Below the pieces are notes generated by a model, which searched no databases, was not told the DNA's origin, and saw only the letters and a list, made by a program, of their open reading frames with translations. Positions 24,441-32,868 of a stretch of 64,000 bases of DNA are shown one piece after another (the stretch's first letter is position 1; every line of letters starts with the position of its first letter). Source of the DNA: JAXGPL01 sp040766985 (lineage in GTDB: Bacteria; Bacillota; Sulfobacillia; JAUYEG01); the NCBI GenBank assembly GCA_040766985.1, contig JAXGPL010000006.1, positions 1 to 64,000 on the forward strand, written 5' to 3'. The translations under genes were made by a program, and so were the position numbers.

Positions 24441-25633
24441 TGCGCAGGGAATTCCGCGGCTACGAATCCATCACTTTCCCGCGAATGGGGCCGTACTCGA
24501 TCATCTTCCGGGCGATTCTCGAAAAGCTCGGGGTCAGGGTCGTCGTGCCGCCGGCCGTCAGTTCGGAAACCATCCGCCTCGGTGTTCGGCACTCGCCCGA
24601 GTGCGCCTGTTTCCCGCTGAAGATGAACGTCGGCAACTACATCGAGGCCGCGCGCCTTGGCGCCCAGGCCGTCGTGATGGTCGGCGGCATCGGGCCGTGC
24701 CGCCTCGGCTACTACGCCGAAGTCCAGCGTGAGATCCTGGCAGACCTCGGGATCGACCTTGAACTGGTCGTAATCGAGCCTCCGTCCCGCGGGTGGCTGC
24801 AACTCCTGGAGTCGTTGCGCCGGCTCTCGCGCCGCGGGTCGTTGACGGATGTGGCGCGGGCCGTAGCGTTCGGCCTCCGAAAGCTGCGCCGCCTCGACGC
24901 CCTTCACGCGATGGCCCACCACGTGCGTCCCCGGGAGGTCAGGCAGGGAACAACGAGCGTTGCACTTGCCGAGGGCGAGCGCCTTCTCGACCAGGCGGCG
25001 ACCCTCGCCGCCGTGGACGAAGCCGGACGGGCCGGCCAGAACCTGCTCGCCGCCGTCCCGATCCGCGAGGGCGTGCAGCCGGTCAAGGTCGGCCTGATCG
25101 GGGAGGTGTTCATGGTCTTTGAACCCGCCGTGAACAGTCATACCGCCGAAACCCTCGGTCACCTTGGCGCCGAGGTCGAGCAATCGGTGATGCTCAGCGA
25201 CTGGGTGGCCAACCACCTGGCGCCGGGGCCCTGGAAACGGCGCGGCGACCGGTCCGAGGCCCACTACCGTAAGCTGGCGCTGCCTTACCTGGGCTTCAGC
25301 GTCGGCGGGGAGGGGCAGCCCAACGTCGGCCACACCATCGACATGGCCCGGCGCGGCGTCGACGGTGTCGTCCACCTGGCTCCCTTCACCTGCATGCCCG
25401 AAATCGTCGCCCGCACGGTGCTCAACACGGTCAGCCAGGATTACGGGATCCCTGTCCTGACCTTCTTCCTCGACGAGCACTCCGGCGAGACCGGTATGCA
25501 GACCCGGCTGGAGGCATTCGTCGACCTGCTAGAACGGCGGCGCAGTGCTGCGGCATCGGGTGCCATGCGTGTCCCCGGCGCCGAAGTGCGCCGCCGGCAC
25601 GAATCGCGGGAGGTGGCAACACACGGTGAGTGA
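24440..25633 (+). CDS. 2-hydroxyacyl-CoA dehydratase subunit-like protein
   Basis: 397 residues. TFPRMGPYSIIFRAILEKLG, HSPECACFPLKMNVGNYIEA, GGIGPCRLGYYAEVQ, GEVFMVFEPAVN and LTFFLDEHSGETGMQ resemble the D-component-like proteins linked to acyl-CoA dehydratase activases; several Cys are in cluster-ligand contexts. The ATG touches the stop of the preceding gene (TGATG), and the stop lies 5 bases past the start of the activase gene, so the three are likely translated together. Confidence 0.72.
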   Translation: MRREFRGYESITFPRMGPYSIIFRAILEKLGVRVVVPPAVSSETIRLGVRHSPECACFPLKMNVGNYIEAARLGAQAVVMVGGIGPCRLGYYAEVQREILADLGIDLELVVIEPPSRGWLQLLESLRRLSRRGSLTDVARAVAFGLRKLRRLDALHAMAHHVRPREVRQGTTSVALAEGERLLDQAATLAAVDEAGRAGQNLLAAVPIREGVQPVKVGLIGEVFMVFEPAVNSHTAETLGHLGAEVEQSVMLSDWVANHLAPGPWKRRGDRSEAHYRKLALPYLGFSVGGEGQPNVGHTIDMARRGVDGVVHLAPFTCMPEIVARTVLNTVSQDYGIPVLTFFLDEHSGETGMQTRLEAFVDLLERRRSAAASGAMRVPGAEVRRRHESREVATHGE

Positions 25634-26623
25634 CGGGTTTCTCGGCATCGATGTCGGGTCGGTGACGACCAAGGCGGCCCTGGTGGCGTCCCCAGGCCGG
25701 GAGAAGTATCCCGGGCAGGCAACGGGGTGGAGGCTGCTCGGCCGGTCCTGCGTTCCCACGAGCGGCCGCCCGCTGGAAGCCCTCGCGGCGGCTCTCCGGG
25801 AAGTGCGGGACGGGGCAGGGGTGCGGGCGCGAGTCCTGGCAGTCGGCAGCACGGGCAGCGGCCGCCTGCTGGCCGGCACGGTTGCCGGGGCGGATATCGT
25901 CAAGAACGAAATCACCGCCCATGCCGTCGCGGCGTTGCGCTACCGCCCCGACGTCCAGACTGTCCTTGAGATCGGCGGCCAGGACAGCAAACTGATCATC
26001 ATGCGCCACGGCGTCGTGGTTGACTTTGCCATGAACACTGTCTGTGCCGCCGGAACGGGGTCCTTCCTCGACCGGCAGGCTTCCCGGCTCGGCATCCCGG
26101 TGGCAGAACTGGGCGGGCTGGCTCTTCAGGCGGTACACCCGGTGCGCATCGCTGGCCGGTGTGCCGTATTCGCCGAGTCCGACATGATCCATAAACAGCA
26201 GGTGGGCCACTCCACGTCGGACATCGTCGCGGCCTGTGCCAGGCACTTGTGCGCAATTACCTCAACAACCTGAGTAAAGGCAAGGATATCCTGCCGCCGG
26301 TGATGTTTCAGGGTGGGGTAGCCGCCAACGCGGGTATCGTGCAGGCGTTCAAGGAGGCCCTGGAAACCGACGTCATCGTTCCCCCCGATCACTCCCTGAT
26401 GGGCGCCGTCGGAGCGGGGCTGCTGGCGGAGGAAGCATACCGGAGGGGCGAGATCAGGCGGACGGCGTTCCGGGGCTTCGATGTGGCGGACCGGGACATC
26501 GTGGCCAGGGGGTTTGAGTGCGAACACTGTCCCAACCGCTGCGAAATCGTGCAGCTATACATAGACGGGACCATGGTGGCGCGTTGGGGCGGCCGGTGCG
26601 GCCGCTGGGAGATGGTGGCGTGA
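25626..26623 (+). pseudogene. Acyl-CoA dehydratase activase (BadF/HgdC family), one frameshift
   Basis: GTG start at 25626. The ASKHA-type ATPase has FLGIDVGSVTTKAALV, VGSTGSGRLLAG, EIGGQDSKLI and FAMNTVCAAGTGSFLDRQA; the Cys in the last motif and one in the IAGRCAVFAESDMIH segment are the cluster ligands that bridge the HgdC dimer. At about 26232 the frame changes; RNYLNNLSKGKDILPPVMFQGGV and the rest continue in the next frame to 26623. Adding one G to GCGGCCTG would restore a full-length ~330-residue protein, so a homopolymer indel is the simplest explanation. It would use ATP to drive electron transfer to the partner proteins. Confidence 0.82.
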
Positions 26624-27156
26624 GCGAGAGGAAGGATGGCGCACGCCGTCGCCCAAGCCAGCCTGGAAGCGAACACAGAGCCGCGGCAGGGGGGATCATC
26701 GGCAGGCTGACCGATGCCGCCGTCCTCCCGCTGCTCTCTGCGGGCGTCGCAGGCGCACTGATGGCAGTTCAGGGAACCCTCAACTCGGTACTATCCAAGG
26801 TCATCGGTCTGCTCGAAACCAGCTTTCTCGCTCAGGTGCTCGGCGGGGTGGCAGCCGCCCTGTTCTTGTTTGTCTTTCGCCTCGGCAGCGGTAGCCTCAG
26901 CGCCATCGGCAAGGCTCCCTGGTTCACCTTCCTGGCGGGCCCGATCGGCGTAGCCATTGTCTACGGCGTCGCGTTCGGCATCAGCAAGGTGGGAGTTGCG
27001 TCGGCGACGACCGCGATCATCATCGGGCAGGTTTCCACGGCTGTGCTTATTGACTCGTGCGGGCTGTTCGGCGCGGAGCAGGTGCCGTTCTGCTGGACCA
27101 AGGTGGCCGGGGTAGCGCTGCTTGCGTTGGCAGGTTGGCTGATGCTGCGCAAGTAG
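26620..27156 (+). CDS. DMT-superfamily (YdcZ/DUF606-like) membrane protein
   Basis: 178 residues with five hydrophobic helices after a ~30-residue basic head. AGALMAVQGTLNSVLSK and SATTAIIIGQVSTAVLIDSCGLF are typical of the EamA-related YdcZ family. GTG at 26620 overlaps the preceding stop (GTGA). The substrate is unknown. A second half-transporter, often needed in this family, is not present nearby. Confidence 0.75.
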   Translation: MSERKDGARRRPSQPGSEHRAAAGGIIGRLTDAAVLPLLSAGVAGALMAVQGTLNSVLSKVIGLLETSFLAQVLGGVAAALFLFVFRLGSGSLSAIGKAPWFTFLAGPIGVAIVYGVAFGISKVGVASATTAIIIGQVSTAVLIDSCGLFGAEQVPFCWTKVAGVALLALAGWLMLRK

Positions 27157-27201
27157 CCTTTTGCCGCTGCTTGGACGCGGCCACTTGGCGCGCTCAGTGC
27201 C

Positions 27202-27230
27202 TTTCGGATGGCGGCGCGATGTGCTATGAT
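27202..27230 (+). promoter_or_regulatory. Promoter of tRNA-Val
   Basis: TGCTATGAT gives an extended -10 (TATGAT at 27225-27230) with a weak TTTCGG -35 at 27202-27207, spacing 17, and the tRNA starts 20 bases further on. Confidence 0.5.
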
Positions 27231-27249
27231 GGTGCTTGCACAATTGACT

Positions 27250-27324
27250 GGGTGGTTAGCTCAGGGGTAGAGCGCGCGACTCACATTCGCGAGGTCACTG
27301 GTTCGAAACCAGTACTGCCCACCA
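27250..27324 (+). tRNA. tRNA-Val (anticodon CAC)
   Basis: A complete cloverleaf: acceptor arms GGGTGGT/ACTGCCC with two G-U pairs, D-arm GCTC/GAGC, anticodon stem CGCGA/TCGCG with loop CTCACAT (anticodon CAC at 27282-27284, reading GUG), T-arm ACTGG/CCAGT with loop TTCGAAA. The CCA end is encoded at 27322-27324. Confidence 0.96.
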
Positions 27325-27333
27325 TCGTTTAGC

Positions 27334-27376
27334 AGGCCTTTTGTTGAGAGACGACTCGGCAAGAGGCCTCTTTTTG
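27334..27376 (+). terminator. Terminator after tRNA-Val
   Basis: AGGCCTTTTG (27334-27343) pairs with CAAGAGGCCT (27360-27369), ten pairs including one G-U, with a 16-base loop and a CTTTTTG tail. The remaining bases to 27646 hold no gene I can support. Confidence 0.8.
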
Positions 27377-27646
27377 TGGGTTGGAAGACATTTTGGAAGG
27401 GATGAATGTGTATCACAGGGCCACCCGCCGTTTCGGGGCCGGCTTCGTGTTCTTGTCGCCAATGTAGCTGAAGGATGGCGCCGGCGGTGTCTGCGCAGGC
27501 TGCGTGGTTCCCTTCTTGGAACTGGCTGCGGCCAAACACTTCCCGCCGGACATCGAGCGGTCCTGTCCGGTACCTCACCCACGCGAGGTTGCATGATGCC
27601 GGCCAGCGAAATCCCATCTACTAGAGACTAGTGGAGGTGTCCCTCA

Positions 27647-28396
27647 ATGGCGAACATCCTTTACCTTATGCCCGGAGTCAACTTTGCGGCCGACGAGAAG
27701 ACGAGGCGGGAGCGGGTAGCCAACGGTTTCCTGTTGAGTCCCACCAGCAAGGTGACAGTTGACGACTGTGAAGAGGGGCCGATCTCGATCGAGTCCCGCA
27801 CCGAGAGCGCAATGAGCGTTCCCGGGATGCTTAAGAAAGCGCTCGCTGTTCGCAGCCGGTACGATGCCTTGGTTGTGGGCTGCGCGGGCGACCCCGGATT
27901 GCACGTCGCCCGCGAACTGCTGGACATCCCCGTTGTCGGGCCGTTCGAGTCCTCGATAGCAGTTGCCTCCATGCTTGGCGACCGGTTCTCGGTCGTGACC
28001 ATTCTTGACGAGATTGTCCCGGAGTTCTGGTCGACGCTTCGCGAATACGGCCAGGCCAACAAATGTGCCTCTGTCCGGGCCGTTGATGCAAGGGTTATCG
28101 ACATGATCGAAGGCCGCGTCGGGCGTGACGACGTTGTGGCGGCCATATCCGGCGAGGTGCGCCGTGCGGTCAAGGACGGGGCCGCTTCGATCATCCTCGG
28201 TTGCATGACCCTTGCTTTTCTGCTGATTGACGAGGATATCAAGCTGGATGTGCCGATTGTCAACCCCGCAAGGGCGGCGATCATGACGGCCGAGATGCTG
28301 GTGCGTATGGGGCTCAAGCACAGTCCTGTATCGTATCCCAAGCCCGACCTGGGCAAGATCGCCTCGACGCTCCTGCCCGAACTCGGCAGGATCTGA
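27647..28396 (+). CDS. Aspartate/glutamate/hydantoin racemase family protein
   Basis: 249 residues. The two catalytic Cys of the family are seen in LVVGCAGDPG (about residue 84) and ILGCMTLAF (about residue 185). The VPGM, IPVVGPFESSIAVA and VNPARAAIMTAEMLV segments are typical of hydantoin-racemase-like (HyuE/AllR-type) enzymes, which invert a chiral carbon by two-base acid-base catalysis. RBS GGAGGTG lies 9 bases before ATG. The next gene, a hydrolase, follows after 14 bases. Confidence 0.85.
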   Translation: MANILYLMPGVNFAADEKTRRERVANGFLLSPTSKVTVDDCEEGPISIESRTESAMSVPGMLKKALAVRSRYDALVVGCAGDPGLHVARELLDIPVVGPFESSIAVASMLGDRFSVVTILDEIVPEFWSTLREYGQANKCASVRAVDARVIDMIEGRVGRDDVVAAISGEVRRAVKDGAASIILGCMTLAFLLIDEDIKLDVPIVNPARAAIMTAEMLVRMGLKHSPVSYPKPDLGKIASTLLPELGRI

Positions 28397-28410
28397 CCCT
28401 GGAAGGGGGT

Positions 28411-29222
28411 ATGCGTCGTTCGCAAGACATGACGATGTTGACGGCTAAGGACCTGCGGACCATCAAGCTTCCCGGCGGTCGCCGCGTTGGGTATGTCGAG
28501 ACCGGCGATCCGTCCGGGCGGCCGGTTTTCATGTTCCACGGGCTGCCAGGCGGCTGCCTCGGCGTGCCAGCCGTGCCGGCGGCGACCGGCGCGCGCGTTG
28601 TCGTTCCCGGCCGTCCCGGCTACGGGTACTCGGATCCGCTGCCCCGGCGGCGCATCGCCGACTGGTCACGGGACATCGCGTTCATGGCGAGCGCCCTCGG
28701 TATCTACCGCTTTGCGCTGGTCGGGTCTCAATGGGCGGCCCATACGCCCTGGCGTGCGGCAGCGCAATGCCTGAGAGGGCCAGTGCGTTAGCCCTGGTAT
28801 CGGCCGCGGGGCCGCCGCCGGTGTTCGGGCCTCTGGGATGGCGGGCGCGACCGGTCCGCGCCGTCCACCACATCGCGCGGCGGCCGGCCGGAGGGCGCCG
28901 TCCGGTTGGTGACTCGTTGGCGGAGCGCATTGCTTACTGGCGCGCCGTGGGCGGTAACGCCTTTCGGCAGGGGGTTTCCGGCGCCGCCGGCGACCTCGAT
29001 GCCTGGCGGCGGCCCTGGGGATTCGACCCTTCCGGTGTTCGCGCCCCGGTGTTGATCTATCACGGCGAAGCGGACCGCGTGGTGCCGTCAGCAGTTTCCC
29101 GGCGGTACCAGACGGTCTTCCCCGCCGCGGTCGCGCGCTATTGGCCCGGAGAGGGACACCGGGCCCTCTGGGCACACGCCGAAGAGGTCCTGGCCGACCT
29201 GTTGGCGGTTTCGTCGCGATGA
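28411..29222 (+). pseudogene. Alpha/beta hydrolase, one frameshift
   Basis: ATG 28411 after GGAAGGGGG. Frame one gives GRRVGYVETGDPSGRPVFMFHGLPGG (oxyanion HG motif) to LGIYRFALVG. At about 28724 the frame changes and GGPYALACG continues to the end. The break falls inside the nucleophile elbow GLSMGG: TCTCAATGGGC would read LSMG with one more base. The acid (HGEADRVVP) and His (GEGHRALW) are present in the second frame. The joined product has ~270 residues, normal for the family. The reaction is unknown. Confidence 0.75.
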
Positions 29223-29228
29223 TAGACC

Positions 29229-29252
29229 GGCCGGGGCGCCTTCGCCCCGGCC
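29229..29252. terminator. Bidirectional terminator between convergent genes
   Basis: A perfect 10-bp stem GGCCGGGGCG/CGCCCCGGCC with a four-base CCTT loop lies between the hydrolase gene (plus) and the lipoprotein gene (minus). Confidence 0.75.
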
Positions 29253-29291
29253 GTAGTCCTTCCACTTGCAGTCGTCGACTTTGCCCCCAGG

Positions 29292-30617
29292 CTATTGCCC
29301 GGCCATCCACCTCGGGTTCGTGCCGGCGACGATCCGCGTCCACGTGCTTGGGGCGGTCAGGTCGATCAGGTAGATGCCGTTGCCCATATCGCCTTCAGTA
29401 GCACCGAAAACGCCCCACCGCCCGTCCTCCGAAACCTCGACCCTAACGTCGCGCGGTCCGCCCAGCTGAGAAGGTACCTGTACGGTGGGCCGGCCCTCGG
29501 ATGTGTCGAGGACCGGGGGCTCGGTTTGCCGCACGCCTTCTCGGGCTTCCTCATCCCACCTGTACCAGGTTACGACCTCGCCGCCGTCATTGAGTTCGGT
29601 TTGGGTGTAGTATAGCTCTCCGTCGCGGCCGTAGCCGCCGGGCCGGTACAAGGACGTACTTGTCCCGGCAGCGAGGGTGGTCGGTTCGAGGACGGTGAGG
29701 CCCGATGGGTCTTGCTTGATCTCGATCCGGACGACCGAGAATGACGACCCGTCGCCCGCCGGCCATTCCGGGGTCACTCTTGCCGGCTCGCCGATGACGA
29801 TCGCGCCGTCCGGCGACCACAAGGCCCCGTAGGCTGCCAACCGGTCGGTGACCTTGCCCTCGGCGACGCTGAAGACCTCGACGGTCCGGATGACATCTGT
29901 GCCATGGTCGACGAGGCCGTACCTGCCATCCTTGCTCCACGCTACGCCGCCGTAGTTGCCGGTGTCGGCGACTTTGGCGATCCCGCCCGCTGCAAGGCTG
30001 TACCAGTATGTAGCTCCTTCCGAGTACACCAGCAGGCCGCTTCCGTCCGGCGCCCACTCGTCAATGTGAAGGGCCTGCTCTCCGTCGCCGGCATTGTTCT
30101 CAGGGTTTACGACCTGCGCCATCTGGCCGCTGCCTGTATCGAGCCACCACACCCGGCCTTCGTGTTCAAACGCCAGCAGGCCGGCTACCGCCTCGCTGGA
30201 GCCGGACCAGCCGGCGAACTCCGCACCGGCGGCCGCCACGGTCGTCAGGACCCAGTTATCGCCTTCGCGGACCCAAGAGGTCTCCTCGATCAGCGCAACC
30301 GTCCTATCGCCCGTCCCGACCTGGAGCTCGGCCCGGACCAACCACTTGCCGTCCCGGGCCTCGTCCGCCACGGTCTCGACCTCGGCCGAGATCATCTGAG
30401 GCGTATCCACCGGCAGATTGGGCCAGAGAGGCGCGGCACCAAACGAGCCGTATGGGTTGTTGCCGTCTGCGACTTGCTCATAGAAGGCTGTGACGGTCTC
30501 GGCGAGGGATTGCTTCACGTTGGGGGTGCATCCGCCCAGCAGCGTCAGCCCCATGACGACCGCGAGAACTGCGGCCGCCAATCGACGATAGCTTCTCAGT
30601 TCCTCCACCTCCAGCAA
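29292..30617 (-). CDS. Lipoprotein with beta-propeller-like repeats
   Basis: 441 residues. The N-terminus has a basic head, a hydrophobic core and lipobox LLGGC, so the mature protein should be a membrane-anchored lipoprotein starting at Cys ~30. The first ~130 residues include a domain with AFYEQVADGNN. The rest has repeated strands such as WAPDGSGLLVYS, WSKDGRYGLVDHG and WSPDGAIVIG, a WD40/TolB-like propeller pattern. TTG 30617 has no ribosome site; CTG 30602 lies 8 bases after GGAGG and still leaves a full signal peptide, so it may be the true start. The ligand is unknown. Confidence 0.8.
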   Translation of the reverse strand: MLEVEELRSYRRLAAAVLAVVMGLTLLGGCTPNVKQSLAETVTAFYEQVADGNNPYGSFGAAPLWPNLPVDTPQMISAEVETVADEARDGKWLVRAELQVGTGDRTVALIEETSWVREGDNWVLTTVAAAGAEFAGWSGSSEAVAGLLAFEHEGRVWWLDTGSGQMAQVVNPENNAGDGEQALHIDEWAPDGSGLLVYSEGATYWYSLAAGGIAKVADTGNYGGVAWSKDGRYGLVDHGTDVIRTVEVFSVAEGKVTDRLAAYGALWSPDGAIVIGEPARVTPEWPAGDGSSFSVVRIEIKQDPSGLTVLEPTTLAAGTSTSLYRPGGYGRDGELYYTQTELNDGGEVVTWYRWDEEAREGVRQTEPPVLDTSEGRPTVQVPSQLGGPRDVRVEVSEDGRWGVFGATEGDMGNGIYLIDLTAPSTWTRIVAGTNPRWMAGQ

Positions 30618-30735
30618 CTAAAGACGAGCTAGACAGATAAAGGTTTCATGCATCGCCACGTGCCAAACCTCGCCTCCCGAAGGACATCCCCCCGCGGCCA
30701 CCGAACAGACCTGCAATCACTCAGGAGGTGGTTGC

Positions 30736-32418
30736 ATGCCTACCGTAAATAAGCCGGACTTCGCGCATTACCATACCTACGACGAACTCGCCCGGGAGCT
30801 CAGGTCCCTCGCCGAAGCGAGCAGGGGGTTTGCGGTCGTCACTTCGGCCGGCAAGAGCTTTGAGGGGCGCGAGCTCTCGGCAATCGAAATCACCAATCCC
30901 GCCACCGGGCCCGCGAGGGATAAGCCTGGCTACTATATCGATGGCAATACCCACGGCGGGGAGGTTACCGGGACCGAGGTGGCCCTTTACACCGCATGGT
31001 ACCTGCTGGACCGCTACGGAAAGGACCCTGAGGTCACCCAGGCGCTGGATACGCGAGCGTGGTACATTCTCCCGCGCGTCAACCCCGACGGCGCCGAGGC
31101 TTATCTCACGACGCCCTTCGCCGGCAGCGGTACCAAGCGGCCGTATCCGTTCGCGGAGCAGCAAGACGGGCTCTACGCTGACGACATCAACGGCGACGGC
31201 ATGATTTGCCAGATGCGGGTGGAGGACCCGGCGGGTCAGTGGAAGGTTTCCGGCCGGGATCCCCGGGTTATGGCCCGGCGCGGCCCGGACGACAGTGACG
31301 GCCCGTTTTACCACCTGTATGTCGAGGGCCTCGTCAAGAACTACGACGGGCGGACAGTCAAACTCGCCCCGCCGCTATACGGCATCAACCTTAACCGCAA
31401 TTACCCCTCTAACTGGGATATGGAGTACCGGCAGGGCGGCTCGGGGCTGTACCCGACTTCGGAGCCCGAGGCCAAGGCAGTCGTCGAATACCTGCTGGCC
31501 CGCCCCAACATCGCCGGCGCCCAAAGCTACCATACCCACAGCGGCGTGATCCTGCGCCCCGGCTGCACTGTCCCTGACTCGCAGATCCCCCCCAAAGACC
31601 TTGCCGCGTTTAAGGCGATCGGTGAGATGGGCCAAAGGCTTACGGGCTACCCGGTGCGGTCGGTGTTCCACGGGTTCACTGCGGGCGACAGCGAGCCGCG
31701 GCATGGCGTCCTCATTGACTGGATCCACCAGATGTACGGTGCGCTCGGGTATACGACCGAGCTCTGGGACATTGCCGGAGCGGTCGGCATTGATAAGGAC
31801 GAGTACCTGCAGCGCCTGTGGGAGAGGCCGGAGGAATTCGAGCTCAAGATGCTGGCATGGAACGACCGGGAATTGGGCGGCGAAGGCTTCCTCAACTGGA
31901 CCCCGTTCGAGCACCCACAGCTCGGATCCGTGGAGGTCGGCGGCTGGAAGACCAAGTTCGTCCGCCAGAACCCGCCTCACCACATGCTTGAGGCCGAATG
32001 CCACAAGAACTGCCTGTTCACGATAAAGCACTGCCTTGCTTCGCCACTCCTGCGCATCACGGATGCGGCGGTGGAGAGCCTGGGTGAGGCGATCAAGCTG
32101 ACGGTCGCCGTGGATAACCTAGGGTACCTGCCGACCAACATCACCGAGCAGGCGGTTAGGGTCGGAGTCGCCAAAACGGTCAAGCTGCGCCTTGAACTTC
32201 CCCCGGGTGCGCGCCTGGTCATCGGTTCGGCGGAAACCGATCTCGGACATATCGAGGGCGTCGCCAGCTATAAGGGCGGCTACTCCATGGGCAACCCGGC
32301 CAAGACCCGGGTCTACGCCGACTACATAATCGCCGGCGCGGCTCCGGGCAGTGTTGTGAGGCTAAAAGTGCACTCGGAGAAGGCCGGGACCAATAGACGC
32401 GCGGTGAAGCTCGGGTAG
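30736..32418 (+). CDS. M14-family zinc carboxypeptidase
   Basis: 560 residues, no signal peptide. The zinc site HxxE is in GNTHGGEVTG (about residue 74) and the third ligand His in AQSYHTHSG. LPRVNPDGAE and GINLNRNYPSNW (Arg/Asn substrate carboxylate binding) are classic M14 signatures, and the catalytic Glu is probably in YTTELWD. The C-terminal ~130 residues form a beta-rich domain. AGGAGGTGG lies 6 bases before ATG. It is divergent from the lipoprotein; both promoters must lie in 30618-30735, where I see no strong pair. Confidence 0.9.
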   Translation: MPTVNKPDFAHYHTYDELARELRSLAEASRGFAVVTSAGKSFEGRELSAIEITNPATGPARDKPGYYIDGNTHGGEVTGTEVALYTAWYLLDRYGKDPEVTQALDTRAWYILPRVNPDGAEAYLTTPFAGSGTKRPYPFAEQQDGLYADDINGDGMICQMRVEDPAGQWKVSGRDPRVMARRGPDDSDGPFYHLYVEGLVKNYDGRTVKLAPPLYGINLNRNYPSNWDMEYRQGGSGLYPTSEPEAKAVVEYLLARPNIAGAQSYHTHSGVILRPGCTVPDSQIPPKDLAAFKAIGEMGQRLTGYPVRSVFHGFTAGDSEPRHGVLIDWIHQMYGALGYTTELWDIAGAVGIDKDEYLQRLWERPEEFELKMLAWNDRELGGEGFLNWTPFEHPQLGSVEVGGWKTKFVRQNPPHHMLEAECHKNCLFTIKHCLASPLLRITDAAVESLGEAIKLTVAVDNLGYLPTNITEQAVRVGVAKTVKLRLELPPGARLVIGSAETDLGHIEGVASYKGGYSMGNPAKTRVYADYIIAGAAPGSVVRLKVHSEKAGTNRRAVKLG

Positions 32419-32549
32419 GGTGGGGCGGGTTCGCCGGCGCCAGGCGGCGGACACGTCAAGCGTGGGCGGCCGGCTCCCGGGGAGGAATGCGGGAACCAGG
32501 CCGCTCAGCCCTTATTCCGTTGCCCTGTGTCGCTGGGGTCGGTCGCGGC

Positions 32550-32750
32550 CTAGAAGAAGCCGAAGCAGCCGCAGCCGCAACCGAAGCCAAGGCCGCAGCA
32601 GCACCGGCCAAAGCCGAAGAACGGAATTGCGAGGAGCAACAGCAATAGAAGCGCGCGCCGCCGCTCCCTCTGCCTCTCCTCTTCGGCCTCCAACACCGCG
32701 ATGAGGTTGGCCCTCTGCTCGCGGGTCAGCGATGCCAGTTCAGACAACAA
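32550..32750 (-). CDS. Cys/Gly-rich microprotein with one hydrophobic helix
   Basis: A 66-residue protein. The charged helix (EQRANLIAVLEAEEERQRER) is followed by RRALLLLLLLAIPFFGFG and a short tail RCCCGLGFGCGCGCFGFF with six Cys in 14 residues. TTG start is 7 bases after AGGAGGG, one of the best ribosome sites in the region, which argues for a real gene. I do not recognise a family. The tail resembles those of small spore-coat or metal-binding peptides. It may be cotranscribed with nothing; the upstream MFS gene on the same strand starts more than 1 kb away and ends 118 bases before. Confidence 0.65.
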   Translation of the reverse strand: MLSELASLTREQRANLIAVLEAEEERQRERRRALLLLLLLAIPFFGFGRCCCGLGFGCGCGCFGFF

Positions 32751-32868
32751 TGCTCAGCCCTCCTTTCGCAATACTCGCCGCCGGTCGAGACAGCATGCTC
32801 ATATTAGGGAGGGCCGCCAGGGCCAGTAACGCAGGAGCGCAGGCGGAGCAGGGTCGTCAAGGATTGCG

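Noticed and set aside
27250..27324. tRNA-Val as an integration site for a mobile island
   Set aside because: No integrase follows and I found no direct repeat of the tRNA 3' end downstream in the window.
27341..27631. 96-codon plus-strand frame after tRNA-Val
   Set aside because: It starts in the tRNA terminator, has no ribosome site and has Arg/Gly-rich noncoding composition.
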